Origin: Capitulum mitella
Lineage: Eukaryota > Arthropoda > Thecostraca > Pollicipedomorpha > Pollicipedidae
DNA: 64,000 nt
Reading direction: 5' to 3'
Assembly: GCA_030062745.1 (NCBI GenBank)
Contig: CP099849.1
Span: forward strand, 19,266,144 to 19,330,143
Position 1 is the stretch's first letter; each line of letters begins with the position of its first letter. A program made the position numbers and the translations under genes. The notes beneath the pieces are model-generated. The model had not been told where the DNA came from, made no database searches, and was given only the letters and a program-made list of their open reading frames with translations. This document shows, one piece after another, positions 1-12,600 of the stretch.

Positions 1-640
1 GCGTCATCAATTTTACATCTCATGTCAAAATTTCGACCTCAGGTCAGGTCAGGTGCCTGACCTAGACCAGGTCAAACAGACCTAAGTCCAAAAAAGTTTA
101 TCGCCCTCTAACTTTTTCACAAAACAAGATATCTCAACAATACTTTCAGGGAGTAGTGACCATGATAGATGCAACAAATCTGCTATCTCAGATTTTTCGG
201 AATTTTTTGGGTCATTGACCTAAGGTCAAGCCCATTTTTAAGACATATCGCCATTTTTTCGGAAATTGACGGAATATTCCATAACATTTTTAGTGTGGAG
301 TGAAGCAGACATCTAGTTACCGTCATTGGGCAAAGTATCAGTGACCTCCAGCCATTGACCTGAGGTCAGGTCACGAATGACTATAGTGGGCCAAAATGTA
401 CCACCGTCAAAATCGACGATGAACTACTCAGAATGCGTAGAAAATGGCAGAACTAACTTGCACAGACGTAATTAATACCAGGAACCACAAAAAGTTTCAA
501 AAAGTAGCATATTTTGGAAATAAATAGGCTCTCGCGAATAAAGCTCCGCCAACTTTGTAGATTGGCAACTAATCAACTTTCCCAAAATTTAAGCATGAGA
601 AACCATCACAAGAACCACAAAGATCAATAAAATTGACATA
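1..640. repeat. AGGTCA/TGACCT-rich non-coding sequence
   Basis: No gene seen. Positions 33-85, 217-232 and 341-380 are crowded with AGGTCA and its complement TGACCT, sometimes adjacent as direct or inverted pairs. Similar composition recurs at 8884-9300, 16540-16870 and 25170-25570. Probably an interspersed repeat; a regulatory role is not shown. Confidence 0.5.
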
Positions 641-1130
641 GATTGTCCTTTTTCGCGAAAATAAAGGAACGCCAAAATTAGTTCCCATCAATTTGGTACC
701 GCATACGGCAGCGGCGCACACTGACGGCCGACCGGGAGAATTACGGTGTCTTTAACTCAACGTTTCGGCGTATATATTGAACAAATTTTTAATAAATTTT
801 TTTTTTTTTCCCCCGGGGTTTTTTTTTTTTGTGGGGTGTTTTTTTTTTTTTTTTTTTAGTCACATCCCTTGAGATTCAGGGCATTTCTCGGTCTCATGCA
901 GTCGGCTTTGAGAAAACATATATAGGGCGTAAATTGGCTTACATATTATCTAAAACTAAAAATGAGACCAGTTGCGAGCTCTTCTCGTCACAGGCTTTCG
1001 AACGGTATGCTTATTTTTATCGTGCGACCAACCGTTCGGAGTTAGAGGGGGGAGCGTCAACTGCCCCCCAGTCGCCGGTGTTCGGGACGGACCGACGGTC
1101 GGCGCGGGTTAATTATATTGGTGTACTTTG
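640..1130 (+). repeat. Dispersed repeat R, copy 1 (interrupted by low-complexity sequence)
   Basis: Shared with 17095-17455 and more diverged with 35110-35620. Marker strings include TTTCGGCGTATAT, CATTTCTCGGT and CCAACCGTTCG. Where copies 2 and 3 have about 80 bp of ordinary sequence, this copy has runs of T, C and G (about 790-857). Element class not identified. Confidence 0.65.
790..857. repeat. Homopolymer block of T, C and G runs inside repeat R
   Basis: Consists of T11-T18 runs with a C5/G4 step and GTGGGGTG. It replaces a segment that is normal sequence in the other two copies of the repeat. It reads like an assembly or polishing artefact rather than biology. Confidence 0.5.
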
Positions 1131-3840
1131 AGACGAACGTGTTGGTAGTAAGCATTCTGTGAGTGATTCTATCCCGAAACCATAACTAAGATGTGCTTTG
1201 GGAATATCCGTAGTGTCTTTTATCTGGCTGGAACCACTTAATCTCGCAAATCGACTGCCTTTTCCACTCGGCCTCTGATTTTGATGGTATATCCGCGCCC
1301 ATGTTTTGCCCAGCAGATTTTGTTAGAAAACTTGGCATCCGGTAAGCCGTGCTAGGACCGTCTTTATGGCTGCTTATGAACGCACCTGGGTAGGGACCCG
1401 AGCCACGACATTTCAGGGGTGAACCATATGAAGGATGAGAATGATGGACAAATCACACGCGAACAGAGCTTAAATTCGTCAGTCGCTTGAGGATTTTAAA
1501 TGGATTAACGATTTAAAGATAAGGTGGGATTAAAATGTCGCATTATTTTCTTTGTCCAAGTAGCTAATCCTTGTAATCGTCTGTAGCACTTGCAGCGCGC
1601 AATCATTTCCGAAATATCTTTCGGTGAGCGACGAGACCATAATGTTCATCTGTGAAAAAGACGTCCAAAACAAAAGAAAAAGGAATGCTGCTACAGCTTC
1701 ATCAACATCCTATGTTATCCTGCATCCCCAACACATTCATACGCGATGTTAATCATAGCTTTTTGTTGTGAAACGTGTGATACTTGTGGGTGTTGGTTTT
1801 ATTACTGTGAGCACCTGGGCTAACATTAACCCACCATTGGCTGGAGGGTCCGTTTAACGCCCTCCCCCTGCGCATTTCTTAGATGCCTTCCAATCAAATC
1901 AACGCAGCGTCCTGGCACTTGCAGCGCCTTCTCTTACATTACATGTTCGTGTACTGTGAAAAATTTGGAAACGATGTCTTCTTAGGTCACGTCTTCATGG
2001 CGTCATAAAGACGACCATGTTTTGCGATTCGGCTTTCAATTTTACCTCGCCGCTGTTTTCAGTTTGCCTTCAGTTTTTTAACTTTCAATTTACCGCTTTA
2101 TTTTCGGCGCTTTTGAGACGCATAATGACTATTGTTTGCATTGCATATCAGCATGACCTGACAGTTCAATATGAATCACCCCTGGCCTCATGGTAGGCCA
2201 TCCTACGTCAAATATGTATTTTCCACTTTCCGGATTCAGTGAGAAAGGATTTGGAAAAGGAATTAAATAAAATGATTTTTGAATACAGCTAGATAGATTA
2301 TCGAATATTCTCGCAACATACTGTACGTACAACTAACACAGCACTTTTTTGCATCAGTGTAACGTTTTTTGCAGTATGACTCGGCCTTTTTATGCAGATT
2401 TCAGCTTAGTGAGTAAACTGATGGCGTCTATTTAACGTTCTACATGACAGGTGTGGAGATATCAGCCTATGTAACGTTGTGCAACATTTGGTGGAAATGA
2501 GCATCGTGGGACAAACTGATTTGTAGGCTCATCCAACGCCGCCAGATGGAGGCGACCAGCCTACTGAAAATACTCTGAGTTTGAGAAAAAATTGATATGG
2601 CACGGACGCGGCAGTGAGGTGTCTTTTTTAGAATATTCACGACAAATGGACCAGTGAACATGTACTTGTGGCATGACCCGTCATCAGGACGTCAGATTTG
2701 ACCCAGTCTGGGTCTTTGACCTTCGATGACCCTGGGTCATGTTGCCACTCGAATAAGAGACCGAGCTGTCAGAGAAAAATTGTCATGTCAACTTCAGCCT
2801 TGGTCTCTTTTCATTGTGACTGGGCAACTCTGAAGAAAAGGTTCACTTTTGGTCGAACACGTCGGATGATCTATGAAGAGTAGAAGAGTTTTGGGTGTTT
2901 GACCTGACCTGCGACGTCATCATGTATTATGTTCCTGGATAAGTTCAGTGGGTCGAAATATCTGCTCTCGAAAATACTGGCAACCACATTGACTCTACTG
3001 AAGAAATACTCATGGAAGCCTTTATTGGTGTTGCCGAGAGAGTTTTAGCTCCATTCTGTCCATGTATTGCCACAGACCTTAAGAACTTTGAAGCCTTTGA
3101 AAACAATCGACGTAGAAATGTGGTTACTGTGCGCCTCAAATTATAGAAACAAAAGATTTCCGCTACGTTTCTAGTATATCAAACAAGCTTTATTTACCCA
3201 ACACAACACTTATACGGCAATACTAGTCGGCACCCGTAGTCGTAAGTCTGTTCTTACACTTCATTTGCCGTTACTACAGGAAGCAAAGTTGGGCAGGTTT
3301 ACAAGACGGGACAAGACCTCGGCATTCAGCTTCCAGCTCTGGGGTTATATCTCCGTTTTGACTGGCGGATACCGAGAGACGTTCATGACACAGCAATGCT
3401 TCGAGCCGTACTAGGAAAGCTGACCGTGACAAGTTTCCTTTCATCCAAACAAACATCACGCGTTTCTCGCGACTTCCACTGCCGGTGCAGGAGATTCCAC
3501 GAACCGGTTTGTTGTGGTCATACACGCTCCGTCGCGCATGGCGACGCCTGGCGACCCCTCCGGTCGATGGTGGCATTCCTGAGCGGCAGCAGCCCCGCTC
3601 CACCCGGCTACAGCCAGCGAGAGCGCCGGCGCCGTGCCGTCCAGCGCACCTGCCCGCGCCGATCTCCGCCCCCGGCCACTGCTGTCTCACGCGGTCCACC
3701 ACAGCGCCGCAATCGCGTTCCCGACCGTCCCGCCGGAGGGTTTGTCCCCTCCGAGCCGTCTGCCGCCGCTGAGGGGCCGAGGCGGCTCGCCCATCGCCAC
3801 CCTCTCGCTCGAGGACCCCGAGCCGCACGCCGAGGTTGAA
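857..3840. other. Upstream flank of ninjurin copy A; no clear gene
   Basis: Mostly unique AT-rich sequence. It holds a TGACCC/GGGTCA-rich patch near 2695-2745, a coding-like relic at 2952-3146, and a GC-rich block from about 3530 that probably carries the promoter and 5' UTR. The same layout occurs upstream of copy B (17182-20169). Confidence 0.5.
2952..3146 (+). pseudogene. Unidentified coding-like relic, copy A
   Basis: A 64-codon open frame beginning VEISALENTGN, preceded by TTCAG (a possible acceptor) and ended by TAG. Composition looks protein-like, and the SAL motif faintly recalls the G5 region of small GTPases, but I cannot assign a family. Comparison with copy B (19281-19475) shows about six changes, all altering amino acids, which suggests no constraint. 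Probably a dead exon or transposon fragment. Confidence 0.3.
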
Positions 3841-3900
3841 ATGACCGGAACCGGTCGCGTCAGCGACGTGGAGTTCCCCGGCATGGTGAGTCGGAGGTGA
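3530..3900 (+). promoter_or_regulatory. GC-rich block around ninjurin copy A exon 1
   Basis: Strongly GC- and CpG-rich compared with its surroundings, ending at the exon 1 donor. This suggests a CpG-type promoter/5' UTR. No TATA box was recognised at a convincing spacing. The copy B equivalent is at about 19858-20229. Confidence 0.4.
3841..3885 (+). CDS. Ninjurin copy A, coding exon 1
   Basis: Fifteen codons (MTGTGRVSDVEFPGM) with a purine at -3 of the ATG, followed directly by the donor GTGAGT. It lies in a GC-rich block (about 3530-3900) that probably includes the promoter and 5' UTR. Copy B has the same exon with Ser8 changed to Gly. The N-terminus is short compared with vertebrate NINJ1, so an additional upstream exon cannot be excluded. 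Confidence 0.65.
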
Positions 3901-6900
3901 CGGCGAACAGCCAGGGCCGGTGCTCCGATGTCGCCGAACGACATGGACTTAGCCTCAGAATGCTGCGGTGGTACGTTTGTTGTCCATCGGCTATCTGATG
4001 TGTCACATCGATAAATTCTTTGCCTTTTATAACACTTTCGATGAGTGGTTTCGATCGCTTCAAGCCATTTTTAGCAGGTTTGCGAAGGAGTCGGGGATGC
4101 CTTCTTGTGTGCCGTAAGGGGTGATGTGCAATGTTGGATCTGCCACCATTTTTTTTTTTAATCTTAGAATGGACATCCACGAAAACGTAGCAGATAGCAA
4201 ACTGCACCTATTACCTTTAGCCGTACCTGTAACCGTACCGTTGTACTTCACTCTTCAATGTGACGCCCGTGTCTGACTATTATGTCTGATATACGCGATG
4301 CATTCAGAGTTCAAGAGAAGCGGTTTGGATGGATGTTTGCATTGGGCTATAAGGTCATTCTCTGTTTTGTGATAGACTGTAAGAAACCAGTCGTTTAAGC
4401 ATATCCGTCCATTTTTATGACGAGGGTGCGTACAAATAACAAAACTCTGTTATTCGACTAAGCAGTTCTAGTTTAAATGCTCCCTTACAGTTCGCAGGCA
4501 TACTTACAGCAGACATACTTTTTCCTTGAAAATCTACGGAAGGAGGAAAATACGAGGAGGGCAAAATATGACGTATGTGATTTTTGTATTTTATATTCGG
4601 TGTCGTGGACCGTGTGCAGTTTTTAATAACCGTGGCTTCATCAACCGTGGGAGGGTCACGTTCACGCGTGAATGATAGGTGAATTCGCAAACCACGATAA
4701 ATCTTATGTCAAAGCGCCCAGAGAAGGAGAAATATCTAAACCCAGTGACTGTGCTCAAGATGCTGGGCGCCTGCGAACGCAGATGAGAACTCTGGTATTT
4801 AGTATTACGTCTATCGGACCTTGCTTTAATTTCAAATCAGACACTTGAAGTCCATGATCGCTCCTCATCCGCCCTCGCCCCCCCCCCCGCCATAACCCGA
4901 ATGATTTCTTTAGCCTCCTCGGACCGCAACTTATCTGTGCCGGACAACATTACACGGACACGGGAGAACGTCTGAATTTCCAATGTGAATGCTGTTGGCC
5001 ATGGTAAGGCTACTGGGTGCTCCCCACTACCACACGTCTTTCTTTCGCGTAGCCCCACTGATGTTTACACTGTTGTTTTGGGAAAACGTAGCCGCAGCGT
5101 GTCAGACAGAGGACACCAAGTGGGCGATGCTGCCTAGAGATGTGCAGTTAGATCCAACCGATTCTTGTCACAAAAGTACACTAGCGGTGCAATAATTCAA
5201 ACATCAAAACTCAACCGGTGGTATTCATGCAGAAAAACAGTAAAACGTCCAATGATTTTCTTCTTACACTAGCATGTGAAGAGTGCCTCGGCAGAATCGT
5301 CACCCATTGTAACGCTTCCGTTTTCCATCACATGCGTTCGGTGCGCGTGGTGAAAAATTTAGATGGGACACTTCAGGCAACGTCTGGACAGCCTAACGGC
5401 CCTCGATATCTACGAACAAAACTAACCCGCACCCAAAGCCATGAACCAATGCCTACCCCGACATACATGGTCTACATAACAGCGCTCATGTGAAAACACT
5501 TCTCCACAGCCCGCGTCGACGTTTTCCTTACTGTCTCTCCGCGCCGACAGCGGAAGTCACTCGACCCCAACCGGTACGCAACCAAGAAGACGATCGCGCA
5601 GGGCATGCTGGACGTGGCGCTGCTCACGGCCAACGCCTCCCAGCTGCGCTACGTGCTCCAAGTGGGCGAGTCGCACGAGTTCTACACGCTGATGGTGACG
5701 CTCATCTCCGTCAGCATCGGACTCCAGGTGCGTGACAGGCCGCGGTCCCCCGACGAGGGGCTCCGCCGGCCTGCTCTGTCGCACGTGCTGCTGTGACGCG
5801 CGTGTCGTGTGCGAATCACGCACGCCGAGAGATCGCGAGAAAGGATCAGAAAGCATGGTGGCGTGCACCTCCTCGGGAATGCTCTCTTTAGTGCACGTCA
5901 TTAGCTGCGCATGTCGCTGGAGCTCGAGTCGCTTGTGTTTGTTTTGAACCTTTCTCTTGCTTTTTTCCCGAAATTTGCAGGTCTTTTTCTACTGCGTTTT
6001 AGGAATATTAGAGTTTTATCTTATGGATGCAGCTGCATAAGTCTCTTGAGTCCCATTGCCTTCAGTCGGCTCAACTGCATGTTTCCCTTTGATTCGTTTG
6101 AAGAAATAAGCCTATTGCCTAGCTTTACATCTGCATTGTGAACAAAAGCATGTTTCGAAAATGAGACATTAAGAAGCTGTCTTAAGACGTCAAGAGGCCA
6201 TGTACGCCGCTAAAATCACGGAAAACGCATATGAACAAGAGACAACAGAGAGCTAACTAGTGGTAGACAAATACCGTTTAGAAACTACCACGAGAGGCTT
6301 AAACGAGCAACGTATATTTGAAGAGCGACTCTCGCTATATATAAGCGTGTCTGGCTGGAATTCTGGAATCACTGGCGTGATTCCAGAATTATCCATGGCC
6401 TCACTCAGTACATCTAAGCAGTAGGACCCTACTTTTTTGGTACATCATGCGCATTCAGACGATTGCTCGCAGACATGAGCCTGAGGGCTATTACTATAAA
6501 AACAAAGAGTTCGTAGGTCTGGGAATTTATTCTGTAGGTCCGAAATTGGCTAATTCTTGCCTCTTCATTCTTATTAACACAAACTAGCAATGCTCAAACT
6601 AGCTGGAGGCAGACTGGAAGTTTCAGGTTAAATGAAACGGTGCAGCAGAGCGAAAGGCGAAAAATATTTGGCATTTAATTAGCAAGCTTTAAAAACATTA
6701 CTTTGTGTTGTTACGAAATATTGAGATATTAATGCATTATTTCTCATTTCAAGATTCCAAATGCTGAAATACAGTAGCTGAGGTTGGTTTGGTTAGTTGC
6801 GTTGACGGGAGGAAAATAAAACATTTGCCTCATCTGGAATAAAGTCAACGTCTTTAAGATATCTCCCTAGGATCTAACTTATCGAAGAAATTTATCATTT

Positions 6901-9567
6901 AAGACGAATTTCAAATAACGCTATTGACACCGTCAGCCGGGTCAGCGTTAACCAGGTCCGAATGCTTCAGATAAGCTGAACAGTTCGTAAAATATTCCAT
7001 TCACTATGACTTTACAGCACCCAAACATTTTAAAACGGGATGTCATGAGACAAAACAACTAAGACGTTCATGTCCCTATTTGTCTTTATGATGACCCGGG
7101 TCCTGTAGCAAAACTGTGGCCAACGACCGCTTTTCCTTGCCAGAGAAACCCTTTCTTCAAATGTCAAACGATTCAATGCAACCCTCCTCCCCCTAAGTCT
7201 TGCAACACGATCGACGCGACGTTTACAAAAGGTCATGGGTCAAAGAAGCCGTGTGCCTTGCGAGTCAGTTTGCGGGGAATGGACTGCGGCGCGAAATATC
7301 TCATTCTTAGCACTCAGTGGAAAGTGAGGGCCAAGGCAAGATCAATACGGCGCCCCGCGAAACGTTTAAAGAACTAGTGGCGCAGCAAGGACAATGAACC
7401 TCGCGACCGCCGCGTGAAGATCGATACGTCAACGACAACCGATTCGGGTAGCGGCTCCCGGCGACCTAGATGCCATCTATCAGCCGATCCGCGCTGCCAT
7501 CTAACGGCAGCCGTGGTCCGTTGCAGGTGCTGATCGGCATCCTGTCGCTAAGTTTGAATTTGGTGTGCGACTGTCGGCTGGACCGGGAGGAGTACGCCCG
7601 GTCGGCGAACGCCATCAACTTCACCTCGCTGGCGCTGGTGTTCACGATCACCACCACCAACGTGCTGATCTCGGCGTTTGACGTGCGGCCGGTGCCGGCT
7701 CCGAACGCGCCGCCTTCTGCCGCCGGCGAGCCCTAGAACGGTCGCGGGGTCGCAGCCGCGCGCCCGTCACTCGCCCAGCGGGGCCGTGGCGATCATTGCG
7801 CAATGAAACTGAACTTTCGTGGCGAACGTTTAGGCAGGGCGAAGCGAAGCCAAGGGGACAATGAGACAGTCCACAAGATGGATAACCAACGATTGGAACG
7901 TTGGATGAGATGAGTTATAGGGTTGAAGAAACATCAGCGTGGAATGCATTTCATTTACTCAGGTTGGGGGCACGACCCATTGACATACTTAATCTGAAAG
8001 AAAAGAACACTGCTGCGGATAGAGAACCGACTATTTGTTTCATGTTTATGATATTCATGTCCATCTGAAATTGGCCGTCATTTTACGCGAAGCTCGTAAA
8101 CATGATTATTTTCTAAAGGAATACTTTGGCGCTAAGCTTTGGTTTATCCTTTTGACGAAACCTGACTTATGATGATTGTGATTTTTTCATGAATTTACCG
8201 AACCATCATTGTTCTCCGTCTTATACGGCGATAAAAATGCGTTCACATCAGTTGGTACTCATCCATTCAAAGAACTTGCTAACGTTTAGCATTTGTTGGA
8301 GAAAAACGGTAAATAACATTTGCTTAATGCTCATAACGAACTTTTGAAACACGCTGCTATTTAATGCTTGTATTACGTCTTGTTTTCCTTTCCAAAATAA
8401 ATTCAGTCAATTAGCAAAATGTCTTCGAGATTTGCAAACTGTCGATGAGAAGACACGTTCCTTTTTGCATTTTGTCATCATTTTGTGGAATGACCGTAAC
8501 ATGAAGGGTATCTAAGACTGCGAACAATATGGGGTGTTGGAGCTGGCTGAGGGGGCAGCGCAGTAGCTTCATTCCACCTCGGCCGGGCCGGGCTGAGCCG
8601 GCCACGAGGCGCTGCGTGGTTAGAAAAGACGTCAAGATTACCCCCCCCCCCCTACACGTTCAAACATATACTCTTGACAGGGGACACTGCCGCGCGCAGA
8701 CCACTACAATTCAACCCTCGCCCGTGTAGTGCCTTCTGCATAAAGCGGACGTATGGGGAGGGACTGTTACGACCCCCCACCCCACCCCCACCCCCTCGGC
8801 TATTTCCACACCGGGAGTCCTAGAGCGTCGAGGAAGAAACCAGCGTGTTGCGCGTGACAAGATCTCACGACTGGTATGTCTTTTAAAGGTCTCAGGTCAA
8901 TGGATGAGGTTCCAAATTGGGTCAAAGGCCAACAATTGGCAGGAAATGGTACTTTTCTTAAGCGTAAATGAACGTCGTAGAATAAATGGTGGTGAAAGAA
9001 ATGGATGTCATGGTTTTCGTCAATAAATTATTAGTCTATATGGCACTACATGATGGTATTTTATCCATGGAATCTGATCCAGGTCATGCTGGGTAAGTCC
9101 TAAACGGGGTCGTTGACTTAAATGCGTTGTCGGAGCTGCAAAAACATTTTTGTCGATAATAATAGATGCCGAAGTCAAATGTGATATCTCGATTAATTGT
9201 TAACTCAGTTATCTCAAAAACACTGTTGTCGAAGAACATGTAAAGGTCATCTTAGGTCATTGAAGGTCATCTAGAGTCAGTGACCTAGAATGACCTCGGA
9301 TTAGCTCAAAAGCAACCTAAATTTATATCATTAGATTTCTTACATCCATAGCGATCCGAATATGTCGGTTGTTTTGCGATATTTATTCCCTATCACATTT
9401 CCAAAGACAAAAAGTTAAGTGTTTCCTGCCTTAGCTCATGATCTCAGTTTACACTCTCGACAATCCCGGCAGTGAGTATAAGTCTATTAAATCTATATGT
9501 AGTCTCATGGAACATACTATGCGGAGTCGACTGATATACACACACACATACACACACGCATACATAC

Positions 9568-9621
<54 letters not shown>

Positions 9622-12600
9622 TATTGTATGTGTACGCTTCAAACGTCTTACAATGAGATAAAACTGACACCGCTTTGGCATGACTCCCGTTATGACATCA
9701 TAGCTCGTTACCATGACAATGTAGAAGAAAAATATTTCTACCATAGGTAGAAAAATAGGTACGGAAAAGGTGCCCCAGAAGATACACCAAATTTCAGATG
9801 AATCAAACAAATCTTTCGGAAGTTATCCTTGGAAAACCTCAAGGGGGTTACATCAATCACCTCCCCTATAGGGACAAGGATTAATACGATTCTTGTTGTT
9901 CGTAGTTCTGCGACATTCACATATCATCATTCTTGTAAACGATTTTCTGACGTAGGCACCGTGCCATTGTACGCTTCTTCTTGTCATTTCGCAGGTATTT
10001 TCATGTGTTTCAATTTGTTTTTATGTTTTTTTTTTTTAAGCTTGCTGGGGCCTTTAATGTTTGATGGAATCAGTTATCTTGCTGACGACTTGGGAAAAAC
10101 ACATGGACATGGACTTGAAAGTTGCTTTCAGATCTTTGACTCGTGAGCATGTATAGACATGCATGTTGCCCATGCTCTGCATGTGTTCTGTGTCATGTTC
10201 TGAGCTGCATGCTTGTTTTAAATCGCGTTGGCCATGACTAGCAATTGCAAAAAATCAGTATTTACTGCTGTGTTCCTTTCTGAATTCTTGTGTTCTTTTC
10301 TTTGGTATTTTTGTGACGTTTTAGGGCAATTGATAAAACGTTTGCGTTTGAAATTACAAATAACATTTACGATAATTAAAACAAGGTAACACCAGTATTA
10401 ATCCACACAAATAACTCCACTGTAAAACGTTTTACAGCTGAACAGACGTCTATTTCACTGATTCCGAAATTTTGCAATGGGTATGTTTCGTTGAGGGCAC
10501 GATGGCTGTACGTCGTGTATGTGTTTTTTTGTCGGTCTGGTTCCGCATTTGCCGTGGCCAGAGGCTCACCGAGCGTTTCTCGTCGCCCAGATCGTCCAGA
10601 CGATCATAAACGTCGTGCTGACGGTGCTGGAGGCAATAGACGGAGACAACGCCCTCTGCCACTACCGCATCCCCCTCAACTACGCCACCCTGGCGCTCGC
10701 CATGGGCACCACCTTCGTGGACGTCATTTGGTCCGGCTTCGGCTACGATGCCAAGCTTCCTCAGAGTCCCGTTGCAAGCAGGGAGCCGTAGGGCGTGCGG
10801 TCCGTGGTGACCACGCGTTCAGGTCGTTCAAGGACGCTGAAGTCTGGCGCGATCGTGTCGTCCCTGTACCTGGATAAATCGTCTTTGCGGTGCGCTTAGC
10901 GTGCAACGGTCTTTTTTACGACCCACAGCCGGCGTGCGACAGGCAGGCACAGCTTCTTGGATTGTTGCCCTGATGTGAGGTCAGGCTGCGCTGTTCTGTG
11001 TCTTCACTGCGAGTGCCGTTGCCTAGGCGAGGCGCATTCTCCACGATTCGGTCATAGACATCAAGCAGTGCAATGACGCTACCTCGGCACTACGCGGTTT
11101 CTAGTTTAGGGTGGCAACCTAGTTTTAAGTGGATTTCCGAGTGCATGTGCTGCAGTTTGCAAAGGCGACCATACCTAATTTGTCACCTCCTTGGATGCAG
11201 AAGCAGGGTTATGTTAAAGCCTTTTTAGACTCGTTTTGCCATTACGGCGTAGGAAAATACGAACTGTTCGCCATCTCTGCACTGCTACATTGTGCTGTCA
11301 GAGATGCGACGCAGCATCGTAGATAAATCATCATAGAATATCATAGATGCCCAGCATTTTTGTCCATTACATACGGCAGTCATCAAGTGAACCCAGCAAT
11401 GTTGTGAAGTGCGAGCGACGCGAAATATCATTTATCTGTCTGCTTCTGCTTCTGTTAAATAATCACTTTGCCTCTAAGCGTCGCGAACAAAAGCACGAAC
11501 AAAGAACAAGTGCCTTTGGCATAATCAAGAAACCGGCTCTACGGGAATATGAGTTTGCAAATGGAACTGATAATCCCAGGCTTGACGGGGTAATCCAACT
11601 TCCAGCTGTTCAATCCCCGTGAATCTGCAATTCACTGTGACATTTTGCTCTTTCAGGCGATCTTCAGGACGATCTTGCGCTGTCATCGTGTGTGGCTAAA
11701 ATACCTTGCGTCATTTTTTCAGTCCCGAGGACTAGTTCTGCACGGTCGGAGCTTTCGTGCACCTTGAATGAACGAGGCTGAATATAGCTTGTGATTCTAG
11801 ACTTTTCGGTACACTAGAACCACGGATACAGACATTCAGATCTGCGTGCTTTCAGGAGGGTGACAAGTGATGATTGGAAATTCTGGTCTTTTATCCAAAG
11901 CAACATTTTGCGTAACACGTACGTGGGATATGACAAGCGGTTCCCGCAAGCTTCGCTGACCGAGGATGTGATGCTTTTGGCTGGCGCCGTCTCTCGTTAA
12001 ATGGTATTTAAATGCATCTCAGACAGAATTTGTATAAGAGCTTAAGACCTCTCAAAAATCCAAGCCCCAACCCATCTCTCCCTGGTCCAATTATGTCCCT
12101 TTCCACCAAAAACCGGCATTCCATCATTTTGATACGTCGTTCAAGACCTGTAGTGTTAGTGGTAATGACATGGCATTGCCACAAACGGACAAACATGCAG
12201 ACGTACACAGACGTATGCTACTAATTTGGCTGTTTAGATGAAGGATGGCGCACAAAAATTAATTTATCCCACGCCGAAGGCAGCTTTTTTATGGTGCGTG
12301 ACGTGCTGGAGCAATATCATGAACTTTCCGGGATTAATGTTAAGAACAATCGACACCCTGTAATTAATAGCTTGTTAAATCGTTGTGATAAACCTTGGCA
12401 AACATTTGAAAACCTTGCGTGTATCTAGACGGAAATGTGGTACCGATGACACATCCTCAAAACACAATGGCTTCTTAATGAGGTTTCTTTTTGTTTCTTT
12501 CTGTATTTGGTCATGGATAAAATCACCAGCTTCTTTCAGTGCATTTTCCACATAAGCATCCATCCCCGAATCTATACCAAGACCAAACAAGGAATTTCTG

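Noticed and set aside
3274..3828. 184-codon minus-strand frame present in both duplicons (also 19603-20157)
   Set aside because: Low-complexity Arg/Gly/Ala product of the GC-rich block. Most differences between copies change amino acids, so no constraint is seen.
11129..11622. Small open frames of 65 and 91 codons conserved between duplicons
   Set aside because: Conservation is explained by the recent duplication; they lie in the probable 3' flank of exon 3b and show no motif.
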